Below, in pieces: positions 44,727 to 53,347 of a stretch of 64,000 bases of DNA. The first letter of the stretch is position 1. Each line of letters begins with the position of its first letter. This DNA comes from Xanthomonas citri pv. mangiferaeindicae (GTDB lineage: Bacteria; Pseudomonadota; Gammaproteobacteria; Xanthomonadales; Xanthomonadaceae): NCBI GenBank assembly GCA_002240395.1, contig CP016836.1:2666001-2730000 (forward strand), given 5' to 3'. The notes beneath the pieces were generated by a model. The model worked only from the letters and a program-made list of their open reading frames with translations, was not told the origin of the DNA and ran no database searches. The position numbers were made by a program, and so were the translations under genes.

Positions 44727-45355
44727 GCGCGATGCACGGCACGCGCTTGGGTACGGCGGTGGCCACGCTGATGCTCGGGGCAGGGCTGACCCTGGCGGGG
44801 TCAGCGACCTGGGCGACCGGCCCCGCGGGTCATCCCTTCCAGGCGCGCCAGCCCGACCCGTCGACGCATGACGCACTGCTGGTGGTGGAAATCCCCGCCG
44901 GTGGCAGCGTCAAGTACGAGATCGGCGCCGAGGACGGCCTGCTGCACGTCGATCGCTTCGTGTCGATGCCGGTCGCGTATCCGGCGAACTACGGCGCGAT
45001 GCCGGGCACGCGCGCCGGCGACGGCGATCCGCTTGATGCGCTGGTGCTCACACGCGTACCGGTCCATCCTGGCGCGCTGCTCCGGTTCCGGCCGCTGGGC
45101 GTGCTGCGCATGCGCGATGCCGGACAGGCCGACGAGAAGATCGTCGGCGTGCCGGTCGACGACGTCGACCCGACCTATGCCGGGGTGCGCGATCTTGCCG
45201 ATCTGCCGTCCGCCGAACGCGCGCGCATCGAGGCGTTCTTCCGTGTCTACAAGGACCTGCCCGAGGGCAGTAGTGCGGTGACCCTGCACGGCTGGGGCGA
45301 CGCAGCCGCCGCGCGCGCGCTGATCGATGACGCGATCGAGGCTGCGGGGCGCTGA
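44723..45355 (+). CDS. Exported family I inorganic pyrophosphatase
   Basis: A 210-residue family I pyrophosphatase carrying a signal peptide (GTAVATLMLGAGLTLAGSATWA), which is unusual because the housekeeping enzyme is cytoplasmic. The body has VVEIPAGGSVKYEIG, HVDRFVSMPVAYPANYGAMPGT, the signature DGDPLDALVL with catalytic aspartates, KIVGVPVDDVDP and FFRVYKDLPEGS. It should hydrolyse pyrophosphate to phosphate in the periplasm. The ATG overlaps the phosphatase stop (ATGA); an in-frame GTG at 44714 adds three residues. It is the last gene of the phosphate-scavenging operon. Confidence 0.9.
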   Translation: MSAMHGTRLGTAVATLMLGAGLTLAGSATWATGPAGHPFQARQPDPSTHDALLVVEIPAGGSVKYEIGAEDGLLHVDRFVSMPVAYPANYGAMPGTRAGDGDPLDALVLTRVPVHPGALLRFRPLGVLRMRDAGQADEKIVGVPVDDVDPTYAGVRDLADLPSAERARIEAFFRVYKDLPEGSSAVTLHGWGDAAAARALIDDAIEAAGR

Positions 45356-45461
45356 GGCGCAATCGAGGGCCGGGGCCGCGTGGCGCGGCAGAGAACGGGC
45401 GGGGCCGTTGATGGCCCCGCTGCAAATCGGGACGCGTTGCCGGCCAGCGTGGTCTACCGGC

Positions 45462-46892
45462 TCAGCCCTCGGCGTCCGCGGCGTGGGCCTCGCGCGCGAT
45501 GCGCAGCGCGGCGTCGACCGATGCCCATGCCTGGGGCAGGTCGACCGCTGCGCCGTCGGTCCAGACCGCCTGGACGGCGCGGGTGGCGCGGATGTCGGCC
45601 AGTGGGTCGCCGCTGACGACGAGCACGTCGGCGCGTGCACCGGCTTCGAGCCGGCCGAGATCGGACTGGCCCAGAATGTCGGCGGCCACATGGGTTGCCG
45701 CCTGCAGCGCCTGCACCGGGGTCAGGCCCATGCGCACCAGCGCCTCGAGCTCTTGGTGCAGCGCCGGACCGGGCAGCATGTAGGGCGCAGCGGGCAGGTC
45801 GGAGCCGGCCCCGACGCGGACGCCGGCTGCCAACAGACGCGGCAACAGGGCGGCCATCAGGGTCTGGTCGGCACGCGCACGGGCCTGCACTCGAGGCTCG
45901 GCGAGGATGCCCGACAGTGCCGACCAATGCCCGGCGACGTCGACGGCCAGGCGGTCTGCGCCGGGCAGATCGTCGCGCGTCAGGCTGTCGGGCGTGGCGA
46001 ACTGGATGCCGTTGGCCGTCGTCGGCACCAGGGCGACGCCGGACTGCGCGAGGTCGGCGACGATCCGGTCGAGCAGGGCCGGATCCAGCGCGTCCGCGGC
46101 CGGATCGCCGCCCAGTCGCTGGTACGCCAGCGCGGCGCCGCCGAGATGTTCCAGCGTGCCGACGCCTGCGGTGGCGGCCTGCAGCGCATCGACATGGGCG
46201 CCCGACAGCCCGCGCGTCAGGACCGTGCCGAGGTCGGCCATGACCGGCAGGCCGTGACGCGCGGCGGCCTGTGTCGCGGCGTCGAAGACTGCGGGCGGTA
46301 GTTGCTCATAGAGCTTGATCCAGTCGACGCCGGCCGCGGCCAAGGCGTCGACGACGGTGTCGGCGTCGTCCGGCGAGGTCAGTGTGATCGCGGGCTGGGT
46401 GCCCAGGGCCGCCGCATCGAACGGCGCAGGGCCGTCGGGGGTCAGGACGCTGACCGCGCCGTCGAGCAGCGGGCCGGTCGCGAACAGGCGCGGCGCACCC
46501 GGCGTCGCGCGCAGGTCGGCGAGCATGTCGAGGGTGTTGCCTGCATCGCGGATCGTGGTGACGCCCGACGGCACGAAGGCGCCGATGAAATGCGGCCGTG
46601 CATGCACGTGCAGGTCGATCAGTCCGGGCAGCAGCAGGGCGTTGCCGTAATCGTGCTGTGCGGTCGCGTCGTCCCATTCGCAGGCCTGGCGCGCACCGGC
46701 GCAGCGCACGCGCGCACCGGCGATCACCACGACACCCTCTTCGAGCACCGTGCCGGCGCGCGCGTCGAACAGGCGGCCGAGCAGGACGGCATCTGCCGGC
46801 GGTTCCACGGCAGGCGCGGCGCTGTCGTGGCCGCAGGCCGAGAAAAGAAGCGCCGCACACGGCAGAGCGAGCAGGACGAAACGTCGAATCAT
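45462..46892 (-). CDS. Amidohydrolase family lipoprotein
   Basis: A 476-residue metal-dependent hydrolase anchored as a lipoprotein (lipobox LFSAC near residue 20). Metal-site elements are LIDLHVHARPH (HxH), DWIKLYE (bridging lysine), GTLEHLGG (later His) and VGAGSDLPAAPY (Asp). The position where imidazolonepropionase- and prolidase-like members usually have the first later histidine reads VMADLG, so one ligand may be missing. The C-terminal strand domain reads LGRLEAGARADVLVVSGDPLADI. Substrate unknown; relatives hydrolyse Xaa-Pro dipeptides or lactams. ATG 46892 is preferred over the GTG at 46901. Convergent with the phosphate operon. Confidence 0.88.
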   Translation of the reverse strand: MIRRFVLLALPCAALLFSACGHDSAAPAVEPPADAVLLGRLFDARAGTVLEEGVVVIAGARVRCAGARQACEWDDATAQHDYGNALLLPGLIDLHVHARPHFIGAFVPSGVTTIRDAGNTLDMLADLRATPGAPRLFATGPLLDGAVSVLTPDGPAPFDAAALGTQPAITLTSPDDADTVVDALAAAGVDWIKLYEQLPPAVFDAATQAAARHGLPVMADLGTVLTRGLSGAHVDALQAATAGVGTLEHLGGAALAYQRLGGDPAADALDPALLDRIVADLAQSGVALVPTTANGIQFATPDSLTRDDLPGADRLAVDVAGHWSALSGILAEPRVQARARADQTLMAALLPRLLAAGVRVGAGSDLPAAPYMLPGPALHQELEALVRMGLTPVQALQAATHVAADILGQSDLGRLEAGARADVLVVSGDPLADIRATRAVQAVWTDGAAVDLPQAWASVDAALRIAREAHAADAEG

Positions 46893-47030
46893 GGTCACCA
46901 CGCTGTCGGAAAGAAGCGCGCGGATCGGTGGCGACGGGCGACGTCTTCCAGGCGCATCGGACAGCTCGGTGGCCGCGTCTGCGCCCGGGCGGACGCAGAC
47001 CGGTGCCGGCCGCGCGGGGCGCCGACCTTA

Positions 47031-48530
47031 TCAGGCCGCGGCAGCGTCCGTCTGGCGTGGACCTTCGCGCAGCGCCTTACCGACCATGTCCACCAGCAAC
47101 GCAAGTTCGTCGTCGCCGATCGCGAAGTGCGGGGTGAAACGCAGCGAGTTCGCGCCGCCGTGGATCACGCCGATGCCGCGCTCGCGCAGCCATTCCTCGG
47201 TCGAGCCGGCGCCGTAGCACTTGTACCGGGGATCGAGCTCGCACGAGAACAGCAGGCCGGTGCCCTGGACCTGGGTGATCGCGCCGCCCGCTTCGGCGCG
47301 CAGCGCTTCCAGCCGCTCGATGGCACGACGCCCGGCCTTGCGGATGTTGGCGCGGATCTCGGGCGTCAGCTGTTCGAGCACCGCGCAGGCCACGTCGAGC
47401 GCACGGGGATTGGCGGTCATCGTGTTGCCGTAGACGCCGCTGCGATACAACTGCGCGGCGTCTTGCGAGACTGCCAGCACCGACAGCGGATACTGGCCGG
47501 CGTTGAGCGCCTTGGAATAGGTTTCCATGTCCGGCGCGTCGAGGCCTTCGAACCCGGGATAGTCGATGACCGACAGCACGCCGTGCGCGCGCAGACCGGC
47601 CTGGATCGAGTCGACCAGCAGCAGGCTGCCGTGGGCGCGGGTGAGCTCGCGCGCGGCGGCGTAGAACGCGGGCGGCAGTGCACGACCGGGATCGCCTTCG
47701 CCCATGACCGGCTCCAGGAACACGGCCTCGACGAACCATCCGTTCGCGTCCGCATCGGCGAACGCCCGGCGCAGTGCGTCGGCGTCGTAAGGCGGGATGG
47801 TGATCAGCGAGTTCTCGTCGCGGAAGCTGGCCAGGTACTTCTTGTAGGTCGCGCGCGATGAGTCGGAGTACAGCGCTGGGCGCTCGGTGCGGCCGTGGAA
47901 GCTGCCCTTGACCACGATGCGCTTGATCGTGCGTCCCGCGTGACGGCCGCCCGGATCGGTCTGGACGCGGGTGTTGATGTCGGCAATACGCGCGGCCAGG
48001 CCGACCGATTCGGAACCGGAGTTCAGGCACAGGAAATGGCTGTACGGGCAGCCGCCGTCGCGGGTGTGACCGATCTCGCGGCGCAGCGCGCGATCGAGCC
48101 GCAACTGCGACAGGTGCGGGGTCATGATGTTGGCCATCGGCACCGGCCGCGCCATCGCCTCGATCACCGGCGTCGGCGTGTGGCCGAAGCCGAGCATGCC
48201 GTAGCCGCCCGAGTCGTGCAGCACCGCGCCCTTGAGGGTGACGATCCACGGGCCGCGCGCGGCGAGCGCGACGTAGGGGTTCACCGCGTCGCCGGGGTAG
48301 AAGTTCACGTAGCCGGCCTGCACCGTGCGGGCCTGGGCATCCTCGTCGAGGTCGAGCAGGTCGGCGAATTCGTCGCGGATCCGGGCGTATTCGTCGGCGG
48401 CGGCCTGCAGCGCCTCGCCGAGTGCGGGGTGGCGCGCGGCGTAGGTCTCGACGACCTCGTCGGACAGGCCGGTCGTGCGGCGGGCGCCGGCATGGGCACG
48501 GAGCGGGGCGAGAATACGTGTCACGGACAT
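47031..48530 (-). CDS. Class III PLP-dependent aminotransferase
   Basis: A 499-residue fold-type I aminotransferase. It has SGGYGMLGFGHTPTPVIEAM near the start, CLNSGSESVGLAARIAD (cofactor phosphate site), KGSFHGRTERPALYSDSS, VFLEPVMGEGDPG and LLLVDSIQAGLRAHG with the PLP-pyridine aspartate. The lysine is probably that of ETYSKALNAGQYPLSVLAV. The common DEVQTG wording is changed to DSIQAG. Such enzymes transfer omega-amino groups (ornithine, lysine, 4-aminobutyrate), and which one cannot be told. It is divergent from an Lrp/AsnC regulator, so amino-acid-responsive control is likely. The ATG at 48530 starts MSVTRIL. Confidence 0.88.
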   Translation of the reverse strand: MSVTRILAPLRAHAGARRTTGLSDEVVETYAARHPALGEALQAAADEYARIRDEFADLLDLDEDAQARTVQAGYVNFYPGDAVNPYVALAARGPWIVTLKGAVLHDSGGYGMLGFGHTPTPVIEAMARPVPMANIMTPHLSQLRLDRALRREIGHTRDGGCPYSHFLCLNSGSESVGLAARIADINTRVQTDPGGRHAGRTIKRIVVKGSFHGRTERPALYSDSSRATYKKYLASFRDENSLITIPPYDADALRRAFADADANGWFVEAVFLEPVMGEGDPGRALPPAFYAAARELTRAHGSLLLVDSIQAGLRAHGVLSVIDYPGFEGLDAPDMETYSKALNAGQYPLSVLAVSQDAAQLYRSGVYGNTMTANPRALDVACAVLEQLTPEIRANIRKAGRRAIERLEALRAEAGGAITQVQGTGLLFSCELDPRYKCYGAGSTEEWLRERGIGVIHGGANSLRFTPHFAIGDDELALLVDMVGKALREGPRQTDAAAA

Positions 48531-48656
48531 ACGGTGGACTCCCAAGTCGGCAGGCGGGCCGGTGGCGGGCATGGACTCGCGGCGATGGGCGAGACCGGCT
48601 CCCCAGCCGGTACGTCTCTTCTATTATCTGGACGATTGTGTCGCCCGGTAGCGACG

Positions 48657-48698
48657 GATCGCCGAATCGCTGCTAGGATTTCGGCGAATCGCCGAATC
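48657..48698. promoter_or_regulatory. Candidate Lrp/AsnC-type operator
   Basis: A perfect 8-1-8 palindrome TTCGGCGAATCGCCGAA (48680-48696) lies 13 bases before the regulator start. Another GCCGAATC half site lies at 48661-48668, 30 bases from the repeat at 48691. Spaced partial palindromes of this kind are typical of Lrp-family autoregulation and of control of a divergent gene, here the aminotransferase. Confidence 0.5.
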
Positions 48699-48709
48699 TA
48701 TCCGTGAAA

Positions 48710-49141
48710 ATGTCCAGTGAGCCTGCCGACGTCCGCCTGCTGATGCTGTTGCGCGAGAACGCACGGCTCTCGACTGCGGAGATCGCGCGCAGGCTCGGCC
48801 TGTCACGTACCACGGTGCAGAGCCGGATCGAGCGGCTCGAGCGCGACGGCGTCATCAGTGGTTACACGGTGCGCGTCCGCGATGACTTCGAGCAGGGACA
48901 CATCCGTGCGCAGATCATGATCAGCGTCCGGCCCCGGCAGATGACCCCGGTGGTGACTGCGCTGCGCGCGATCGATGCGGTGCGCACGTTGCATTCGGTC
49001 AGCGGCCCCTACGATCTGATTGCGCTCGGCGTGGTGCCGACCGTCGCCGACATGGACGTGCTGACCGACCGGATCGGCTGCCTGGAAGGCGTCGAGCGCA
49101 CGACCTCGTCGATCATTCTGTCGACCAAGTTCGAAAGGTAA
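48710..49141 (+). CDS. Lrp/AsnC family transcriptional regulator
   Basis: A 143-residue feast/famine regulator. The N-terminal helix-turn-helix reads LLMLLRENARLSTAEIARRLGLSRTTVQSRIERLERDGVISGYTV. The C-terminal RAM domain has AQIMISVRPRQMTPVVTAL, VRTLHSVSGPYDLIALGVV and a closing SSIILSTKFER. Effector unknown, though an amino acid is usual. It is divergent from the class III aminotransferase, its likely target, with palindromic sites between. A GTG two codons upstream (48704) is an alternative start. Confidence 0.92.
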   Translation: MSSEPADVRLLMLLRENARLSTAEIARRLGLSRTTVQSRIERLERDGVISGYTVRVRDDFEQGHIRAQIMISVRPRQMTPVVTALRAIDAVRTLHSVSGPYDLIALGVVPTVADMDVLTDRIGCLEGVERTTSSIILSTKFER

Positions 49142-49499
49142 AGCGTGGTCCGCCCCTGGGCGGAGGGCGCATCCGTCCCGCTCCCGTCGACGGGGGCGGG
49201 GGCATCGGCCGCGCCGATGGTGGGCAGGGGGGCGTGACCGGGCGATGCGCATTCGGTCGGAAGATGGCTGGGACGGCCCGTGCCCCCACCCGGCGCCTGT
49301 TGGCGCCGACCTCCCCGCGGGCGGGGGAGGTAACAGTTCGCGCGCTGCGCTTGGCTTATTTCCCGCAAGGCGGGGCATTGCGCCCTTCACGGGTGAAAGG
49401 TTGGAATGGGGGGCATCTCGTGTCAGCCCGTGCTCCCAGTCGGCCTATCGGGCGGTGAGCTGATGGCAGGGCGCTGACCTGGCCTCGCCGCGACCTACA
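49142..49499. repeat. 358-base intergenic region with GC-rich hairpins
   Basis: No gene is supportable here. The stretch contains back-to-back hairpins: CGGCGCC-TGTT-GGCGCCG (49291-49308), and CTCCCC with GGGGGAG (49311-49329). The composition (CCCCACCCGGCGCC followed by ACCTCCCC) resembles dispersed intergenic repeats that I associate with xanthomonads. That is recollection, not a search result. Promoter elements for queA must lie near its right end. Confidence 0.4.
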
Positions 49500-50582
49500 A
49501 TGGCCGCCCCTTCCGATGGCCGGCGCCTCTTGAAGAAGTCCGATTTCCATTTCGACCTGCCGGACGCGCTGATCGCGCAGGCGCCGCTGGCCGAACGTTC
49601 GGCCAGCCGGCTGCTGGTCGTGCCGCCTGCCGACGGCGCGTTCGACGATCGTCACGTGCGCGATCTGCCCGAGTTGCTGCAGCCGGGCGATCTGCTGGTG
49701 TTCAACGACACCCGGGTGATCCCGGCGCGGCTGTTCGGGCACAAGGACAGCGGCGGACGCGTGGAAATCCTGATCGAGCGGCTGCTGCCCGGCAATGAGG
49801 CGCGCGCGCAGATCGGGGCCAGCAAGGCGCCCAAGGCGGGCGGGCGGATCATGCTCGACGGCGGTGGCAGCGCCGAGGTGCTGTCGCGCGACGAGGGCTT
49901 CTACCACCTGCGCTTCGAGGTCGGCGACGTGCTCGAGTCCTGGCTGCTCAAGGTCGGGCGCATGCCGCTGCCGCCCTATATCCGGCGCGAACCGGGGCAG
50001 GACGACGCCGAGCGCTACCAGACCGTGTTCGCGCGCGAGGTCGGGGCGGTCGCGGCGCCGACCGCCGGTCTGCATTTCGACGACGCACTGCTCGAACGGC
50101 TGCGCGCGCGGGGCGTGGACTTTGGCCACGTGACCCTGCATGTGGGCGCCGGTACATTCCAGCCGATGCGCGTGGACGACATCCGCGAGCATCGCATGCA
50201 CAGCGAATGGCTCAATGTCGGCGCCGAGCTGGTCGCGCAGATCCGGCGCACCCGTGAGGCCGGTGGCCGCGTGATTGCGGTCGGCACAACGGTCGTGCGT
50301 GCGCTCGAGAGCGCGAGCGTGGACGGCGAGTTGCATCCGTTCGCCGGCGAGACGCGGATCTTCATCTTCCCCGGCTACCGCATCCGCAGCGTCGATGCGA
50401 TGGTGACCAACTTCCACTTGCCTGAGTCGACGCTGTTGATGCTGGTCTCGGCCTTCGCCGGTCGCGAGCGCATCCTCGCCGCCTATGCGCATGCGGTCGC
50501 GGCGCGCTACCGGTTCTTCTCCTACGGCGATGCGATGCTGCTGTGGAGCGCGGAGGCACCTGCGCAGGCAGTGGCTGGCTGA
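49500..50582 (+). CDS. queA: S-adenosylmethionine:tRNA ribosyltransferase-isomerase QueA
   Basis: A 360-residue enzyme of queuosine synthesis, which adds the ribosyl part of SAM to preQ1-modified tRNA to give epoxyqueuosine. Family blocks are all present: KKSDFHFDLPDALIAQAPLAERSASRLLV, LVFNDTRVIPARLFG, MPLPPYI, RYQTVFAREVGAVAAPTAGLHF, VTLHVGAGTFQPMRV and TNFHLPESTLLMLVSAFAG. It is the first gene of the usual queA-tgt-yajC-secD-secF neighbourhood, here interrupted by an opposite-strand gene before tgt. Confidence 0.96.
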   Translation: MAAPSDGRRLLKKSDFHFDLPDALIAQAPLAERSASRLLVVPPADGAFDDRHVRDLPELLQPGDLLVFNDTRVIPARLFGHKDSGGRVEILIERLLPGNEARAQIGASKAPKAGGRIMLDGGGSAEVLSRDEGFYHLRFEVGDVLESWLLKVGRMPLPPYIRREPGQDDAERYQTVFAREVGAVAAPTAGLHFDDALLERLRARGVDFGHVTLHVGAGTFQPMRVDDIREHRMHSEWLNVGAELVAQIRRTREAGGRVIAVGTTVVRALESASVDGELHPFAGETRIFIFPGYRIRSVDAMVTNFHLPESTLLMLVSAFAGRERILAAYAHAVAARYRFFSYGDAMLLWSAEAPAQAVAG

Positions 50583-50634
50583 GCGGACGGGCCGGGCGCG
50601 GACGATCGCATACCGGCAGGACACGCGCGACGGC

Positions 50635-51642
50635 TCAGGGGCTGTCGAGGATCGCCTCCAGATCGCCGGTGCGCCGGTCGGTCAGCCAGGCGCGCCAGGC
50701 ATCGCCTTCGACATCCGGCCACCGCGTGACGGCGAACGCGACAAAGGCGTCGCGGTAGCGCAGCCACGCACGCTGGGTATCGCGTACGCCGTCGGCATCG
50801 ATCGTGCCCAGCAAGGCGGTTTCATGTGGCGAGGCGCCGGTCTGCAGGCGCGCGCGGACGTCGCGATAGACCGCATTGAGCGTGGCGTCGAGCGGCGCCA
50901 GCGACGCGCTGCTCTGCTCGGGCCGTGCGCCGCGCTCGAACTGCTGGACATCCTCGAGGAGCTGGGTTTCCTGGCGTTCGCGCGCGCCGACCAGGAATAC
51001 GTTGCGCGCGGTGCCGCTGAGGTCGATCTCGTAGGCGCTGGTCTTTTCGAAGTAGGTATCGGCCGCGTCGCGGAGCCGTCGCCAGGCGGCGCGCTGGTCG
51101 GGCGTCCAGTCGGCCTGCAGCGTCTGCCAGGCCTTCGCACGCCCGTTCGCGGCGAAGTGCGCGTCGCGGCCCGCGCACAGGCCGCTCATGTGGCCACTGG
51201 TGATGTCGTTGCAGAGGTCGATGCGCGCGGCCTGCGGGTTCGCCTCGATACGCGCCAGGTGGTCGAGGCGAAACCGCACTTCGGCCGGCGCGCCGCCGTA
51301 CTCGCAGGCGAAACGGCGTGCCAGCGGCAGGTCGCGTGCGACGCCCTCGCCGTTGGCATAGAGCATCATCAGCACACCGCTGCCACCGAACGGGACCGTG
51401 GGATCGCGGTCGCGCTCCTGATACGCGCAGTGCCGTGCGGCGATCGGGTCGCCACCGGTGCCGTCGGCCCCGTAGTACAACGCCATCGTGTCGCAGGCCG
51501 GCGCCGCTGCGCCCGCGTCAGCCGCTGGCACCGGCACGGCCTGCCACGGCGCGCACAGCGCATCGGGATCGGTGCGGCCGGCGGCCTGCAGGGCCAGCGG
51601 CGCGGCGAGCAGAAGCGGCAGGAGCAGATTGCAGCGCGTCAT
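50635..51642 (-). CDS. Exported LprI-like (DUF1311) protein
   Basis: A 335-residue exported protein with a signal peptide (NLLLPLLLAAPLALQA). An N-terminal region has paired cysteines (DALCAPW, APACDTMALYYG, ARHCAYQERD) and a short Sel1-like stretch (VLMMLYANGEGVARDLPLARRFACEYGG). The LprI/DUF1311 domain occupies about residues 240-335 (LDATLNAVYRDVRARL, GVRDTQRAWLRYRDAFVAFA). LprI proteins are lysozyme inhibitors in mycobacteria, but the role in this class is unknown. The gene lies on the opposite strand between queA and tgt. Confidence 0.85.
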   Translation of the reverse strand: MTRCNLLLPLLLAAPLALQAAGRTDPDALCAPWQAVPVPAADAGAAAPACDTMALYYGADGTGGDPIAARHCAYQERDRDPTVPFGGSGVLMMLYANGEGVARDLPLARRFACEYGGAPAEVRFRLDHLARIEANPQAARIDLCNDITSGHMSGLCAGRDAHFAANGRAKAWQTLQADWTPDQRAAWRRLRDAADTYFEKTSAYEIDLSGTARNVFLVGARERQETQLLEDVQQFERGARPEQSSASLAPLDATLNAVYRDVRARLQTGASPHETALLGTIDADGVRDTQRAWLRYRDAFVAFAVTRWPDVEGDAWRAWLTDRRTGDLEAILDSP

Positions 51643-51684
51643 GGCGTCAGGGCCGGGAACGGACGGACCGGTCATACTAGCGGG

Positions 51685-52821
51685 ATGTCCAGAATGTCTT
51701 TCCAGCTGCTCGGCAGCGACGGCGCGGCCCGGCGTGGCCGCATCGCCTTCCCCCGCGGCACCATCGAAACGCCCGCGTTCATGCCGGTGGGCACCTATGG
51801 CACGGTCAAGGGCGTGCTGCCGCATCAGATCCGTGCGCTGGGCGCGCAGATCATCCTGGGCAACACCTTCCATCTGTATCTGCGCCCGGGCCTGGAGGTC
51901 ATCGAGGCGCACGGTGGCCTGCATGGCTTCGCGCGCTGGGACGGGCCGATCCTGACCGACTCCGGCGGCTTCCAGGTGTTCTCGCTGGCGCACAAGCGCA
52001 AGATCACCGAGGACGGGGTCACGTTCTCGGCGCCGACCGACGGGTCGCGGGTGTTCTTGGGGCCCGAGGAGAGCATGCGCATCCAGAAGACGCTCGACTC
52101 GGACATCGTGATGATCTTCGACGAGTGCCCGCCAGTGCAGATCGACGGCAAGCCGGTCGACCCGCGCGTGATCGAGCGCTCGATGGAACTGTCGCTGCGC
52201 TGGGCGGCGCGGTCCAAGCGTGCGCACGAGGGCAACGACGCCGCGCTGTTCGGCATCGTCCAGGGCGGCGTGCACCACGACCTGCGCACCCGCTCGGCCG
52301 AAGGACTCCAGGCCATCGGCTTCGACGGCTATGCGATCGGCGGGCTGGCGGTCGGCGAGACCGAGGCCGAGCGCAACGCGATGCTCGACCACACCTGTCC
52401 GCAATTGCCGGGTGACCGCCCGCGCTATCTGATGGGGGTGGGGCGCCCGGAGGACCTAGTGGAGGCGGTCGCCCGCGGGGTGGACATGTTCGACTGCGTG
52501 ATGCCGACCCGCAACGCCCGCAATGGGCATTTCTTCACCTCCACCGGCACGATCCGCATCCGCAACGCGAAGTTCGAGAAGGACCTGCGCCCGATCGAGG
52601 AAGGCTGCGGCTGCGAGGCCTGCGCCGGCGGCTACACCCGCGCGTATCTGCGTCACCTGGACCGCTGTGGGGAGATGCTGGGGCCGATGCTGGGCACGTT
52701 GCACAATCTTTGGTACTACCAGCGCCTGATGGCGGCCATGCGCGCCGCGATCGAGGCGGGAACCTTCGCCGCGTTTCGGGAGTCCTTCTATCGCGCCCGG
52801 ACCGGGAATCCGGACGCCTGA
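51685..52821 (+). CDS. tgt: tRNA-guanine transglycosylase
   Basis: A 378-residue enzyme that exchanges guanine 34 for preQ1 in GUN-anticodon tRNAs. It has ETPAFMPVGTYGTVKGVLP, LTDSGGFQVFSL (substrate-binding Asp), FDECPP, FGIVQGG, YAIGGLAVGE and the nucleophile region FDCVMPTRNARNGHFFT. The zinc site is GCGCEACAGGYTRAYLRHL (three Cys and one His). Met at 51685 or 51694 could be the start. It is followed by yajC, secD and secF as in most Gammaproteobacteria. Confidence 0.97.
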   Translation: MSRMSFQLLGSDGAARRGRIAFPRGTIETPAFMPVGTYGTVKGVLPHQIRALGAQIILGNTFHLYLRPGLEVIEAHGGLHGFARWDGPILTDSGGFQVFSLAHKRKITEDGVTFSAPTDGSRVFLGPEESMRIQKTLDSDIVMIFDECPPVQIDGKPVDPRVIERSMELSLRWAARSKRAHEGNDAALFGIVQGGVHHDLRTRSAEGLQAIGFDGYAIGGLAVGETEAERNAMLDHTCPQLPGDRPRYLMGVGRPEDLVEAVARGVDMFDCVMPTRNARNGHFFTSTGTIRIRNAKFEKDLRPIEEGCGCEACAGGYTRAYLRHLDRCGEMLGPMLGTLHNLWYYQRLMAAMRAAIEAGTFAAFRESFYRARTGNPDA

Positions 52822-52925
52822 GCCGGGCCTGGCGGCCCGGATCGCCCGATTTTCACCCCCGTCCACGCCCCGGCCTGCGCCTCCGGCCGGCCGTGGCATA
52901 ATCGCCTGCTGCCTTTTCGACCCTG

Positions 52926-53276
52926 ATGGATGCCCAGATGAATCTGCTGGACCTGCTGATCGCCCCCGCCCACGCCGCCGCCGGGGCGCCCGCCGCGCCG
53001 AGCATGCTGTCGACGCTGGCTTTCCCGATCATCCTGATCGCGATCATGTACTTCCTGATGATCCGCCCGCAGATGAAGCGGACCAAGGAACACCGCGCGA
53101 TGCTCGACAAGCTGTCGGTCGGCGACGAGGTGATCACCAATGGCGGCATCGCCGGCGTGGTGCGCGCGATCGGCGAGAGCTTCATCACCGTCGAGATCGC
53201 CGAGCGCGTCGAGATCCGAGTCCAGAAGGGCGCGGTCGGCAACGTGCTGCCCAAGGGCACCCTGAAGTCGGCCTGA
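52926..53276 (+). CDS. yajC: Preprotein translocase subunit YajC
   Basis: A 116-residue single-span membrane protein of the SecDF-YajC complex. The helix FPIILIAIMYFLMIRPQMKR (about residues 33-52) with the conserved IRPQ boundary is followed by the cytoplasmic domain (MLDKLSVGDEVITNGGIAGVVRAI, FITVEIAE). ATG 52926 or, four codons on, 52938 may be used. The first gene of the yajC-secD-secF operon; 71 bases separate it from secD. Confidence 0.95.
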   Translation: MDAQMNLLDLLIAPAHAAAGAPAAPSMLSTLAFPIILIAIMYFLMIRPQMKRTKEHRAMLDKLSVGDEVITNGGIAGVVRAIGESFITVEIAERVEIRVQKGAVGNVLPKGTLKSA

Positions 53277-53347
53277 TTTCCTGATTCTGCCGGGGCCCGC
53301 CCCGGCAACTCTCCCGGCGCCGCCTGCGCGGCGCCCGAGGCAAGCCA

